Shown here: piece after piece, positions 62,133-64,000 of the stretch | How positions within the stretch are numbered: position 1 is the first letter of the stretch | How the letters are laid out: each line of letters starts with the position of its first letter | Assembly (NCBI GenBank): GCA_039707655.1 | Contig: CM077664.1 | Coordinates: 198,084,195-198,148,194, forward strand | DNA length: 64,000 bases | From: Elymus sibiricus | Lineage: Eukaryota > Streptophyta > Magnoliopsida > Poales > Poaceae | Direction: 5' to 3' | Translations under genes and position numbers: made by a program | The notes under the pieces: generated by a model | What the model was told of the DNA's origin: nothing | Databases searched by the model: none | What the model saw: the letters and a program-made list of their open reading frames with translations, nothing else

Positions 62133-64000
62133 ATGTCTTCAGTGTGCTACAAGTCGCACCTCAAGATTCCCATCTTTGATGGGATGGACTATCCCTTCTG
62201 GAAGGAGAAGATGAAGATCCGTCTCCGAGCTATTGATGATGATATGTGGAACGTGGTGCAGAATGGATTCATGGTTGAAGTGCCCCAGGTCCCCACTGAC
62301 CACGAGAAGAAACTCATTCAGATGGATGCTCAAGCCAAAGATGAAATTGGTGGCCATCTCTCTCGTGCTCAATTTCTTCACTATCGTCAGTGTGAAACTG
62401 CAAAGGAATTGTGGGACATTCTCGAAAAGATAAATGAGGGTGTTTCAATTCAGAAAGAAGCTTGCATTGATACTCTTCGGGCGAAGTTCAATCGGTTCAA
62501 GCGAATTGGAAATGAAAGCTGCCAGCAAACCTTCGATCGCCTGAGTGACATTGCAAACGAGCTGCATGGTCTCGGCGCCAAAGACATCACTGATCACGAA
62601 GTTGTGAAGAAACTGCTCCGATCCCTTGACAGTTCGTTCGACACTCTAGTTCTGATGATTCGGGAACGAGCTGGTTTCAATGTTCTCGACTCAACTGATA
62701 TCATGGAAAGGCTAAACACCCACGAGGAACAAGAAGAAGAAAAGAGAGATCACTATGGCTCAAGTCACCGAAAAAGTCATGCTCTTAAGGCTGTGGCTGA
62801 ATCTTCCTCAGAAGGAAATGCCGAAGAAGATTCAGATGACCCAGAAAGGATCAGCAAGGATCTCACATTGATCACGAAAAGATTCCAGCGCCTTTAATGG
62901 AAAAATTAGTTTCAGAAGAAAGGATCCAGCAACTCTGGTGGCTCCAAATCTTCATCAAAACCTACTGGATATTACACCTGCTTGAAGTGCAAAAAGCCAG
63001 GACATTTCATTTTGGACTGCCCTCTCTGGGAAGCGGAAATCTGTGCCAGTGGAAGATATGATTCAGGAAACAACCATGGCAAAGGCAAGAGCAAAAGCTA
63101 TGACTCCGATGATGAGAAGAAAATGAAGAAGTTCTTCAAGAAGAAGGACAGCTCCTCCTCCAAGTCCTCGTCAATATCTTCCTCAAGGAATCCTTCCAAG
63201 TCCTCATCCAATCGCAAGAACACCTCTCACAAGGCTAAGGCGTACATCGGCAAGGAGATGGATTCCGATGAAGAAGAGTCATCTGACTCCGAAGAAGTTG
63301 ATGAATCCGATGAGGATTCTGATTCCAGCATGGTTGACATAGCATGTGCCTCTACTCCTGCATCAAACTTCTTCGAGAATCATTCGAGCAACAATGAATC
63401 TCCTACCTACTGCTTCATGGCCAAAGCTTCGAAAGAAAAGGTATCCTCCAAACATCACAAGGTTTACTCCAGTGATCAATACTCTTCGGATGAGGATGAC
63501 CATGCTAAACTGATCAAAATTGCTAATATGCAACAAAACTCTCTCGAGAAAATTGAGAAAACCCTCAGGAAATCTGAAGGGTTGTTGGTTGAGGAGATGG
63601 AGAAAAATTAGTCATTGACAGAAGAGCATTCCGCTCTCGAGTCTCGAATGAAAGAGCTATCAAATCGTCATGATTTTCTCTCGGCCGACCACGAGAGATT
63701 GACTTATGATTACCTGAAAAGGAAACAGGAACTCGAGTCGCTGAGAGAGGATCATGATGACTTGATCAGAGAAAATTCTCTTCTCACCCAACAACTCAAA
63801 GAGAAACCTGAGGTGTTTGTACCACCCTGCCTAAAATGCCTTGAACGCAGTAACTCTGAATCAAATGCCGAATCTTCTGTGAATGCTAACTCCTCTATCG
63901 AGGAAAACGGTTCTATATCTAATGAAAATGCTAGGTTGAAGGATCTTCTTCAGACAGGAATGTTCAACTCTCTCAAAGGGCATCAAACCCTGTGTGATGT
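62133..64000 (+). pseudogene. Maximus-like gag with several stops, truncated by window end
   Basis: From ATG 62133 (MSSVCYKSHLKIPIFDG) one phase continues to 64000, interrupted by TAA at 62895-62897, TAG at 62907-62909 and TAG at 63609-63611. It encodes the copia gag domain (DYPFWKEKMKIRLRAID), a zinc knuckle CLKCKKPGHFILDC (CX2CX4HX4C), a Ser/Asp-rich stretch and a coiled-coil segment ending ... LLQTGMFNSLKGHQTLCDV. The last TAG replaces a Gln codon that the left element keeps as CAA. Where the left gag has a TAG at 1774, this copy retains the Trp. Confidence 0.88.

Larger units (their letters stand above)
60759..64000 (+). mobile_element. Second Maximus/SIRE-like copia element, 5' part only
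   Basis: Begins with an LTR at 60759-62066 after AAAAT (60754-60758, presumed TSD; partner off-window), followed by a tRNA-Met PBS and gag running off the right edge. Gag and parts of the LTR are clearly related to the element at 47-11492, but the LTR is about 290 bp shorter. Whether it carries pol cannot be seen. Confidence 0.9.

Overview
This is a gene-free, heavily nested block of transposable elements from a large plant genome. The style is that of a Triticeae grass (wheat, Aegilops or barley). The case rests on complete LTR retrotransposons of Ty1/copia and Ty3/gypsy type with 5-bp target-site duplications (TSDs), plant tRNA primer-binding sites (PBS), TATAAATA-type LTR promoters, and a spliced CACTA (En/Spm-like) transposase-type gene as the oldest readable layer. 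I found no host gene, rRNA, tRNA gene or CRISPR array. Family names (Angela/BARE, Maximus/SIRE, Sabrina, Tat, Athila) are lineage guesses from memory of protein and LTR style, not search results.

Layers from oldest to youngest. (1) A CACTA-like element on the minus strand survives as fragments at 25201-26126, 33341-35584, 49267-49432 and 60248-60758. (2) Into it went an Angela/BARE-like copia element on the minus strand (1-25195, 3' half off the left edge, TSD GTTTC visible on the right only). (3) That copia element was hit twice: by a Sabrina-like gypsy element (11742-19856, minus, TSD GACCC), which itself contains a 2.9-kb LTR-like segment at about 16470-19409, and by a Maximus/SIRE-like copia element (47-11492, plus, TSD ACTTT). 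Removing both insertions and one TSD copy each restores the copia integrase reading frame. (4) The CACTA layer was also hit by a second Sabrina-like element (26127-33340, plus, TSD ATATA), a Tat-like gypsy element (35585-49266, minus, TSD AGGAG), an Athila-like gypsy element (49433-60247, minus, TSD CTCGT; its gag holds a 0.56-kb ATATCGG-rich insertion) and a second Maximus/SIRE-like copia element (60759 to beyond the right edge, plus, left TSD AAAAT).

How the parts work. None of the elements visible here is autonomous as it stands. The left Maximus-like element has gag (two nonsense codons) and an intact 1250-codon accessory ORF but no protease, integrase or reverse transcriptase. The Tat-like element has gag-pro-RT-RNaseH-integrase on the minus strand, wrecked by stops and frameshifts and by Asp-to-Asn changes in both the RT and integrase active sites; it also carries an intron-containing antisense ORF on the plus strand. 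The Athila-like element has all pol domains with intact catalytic motifs, interrupted by stops and a homopolymer frameshift beside the RT active site, and a 170-codon accessory ORF downstream of pol. The two Sabrina-like elements have no pol.

Most notable: a clean 235-bp inversion confined to the 3' LTR of the element at 26127-33340; three unrelated families that each put a promoter-like module in front of an accessory ORF; an LTR with TATA motifs on both strands in the Tat-like element; and repeated modules inside introns of its antisense gene.
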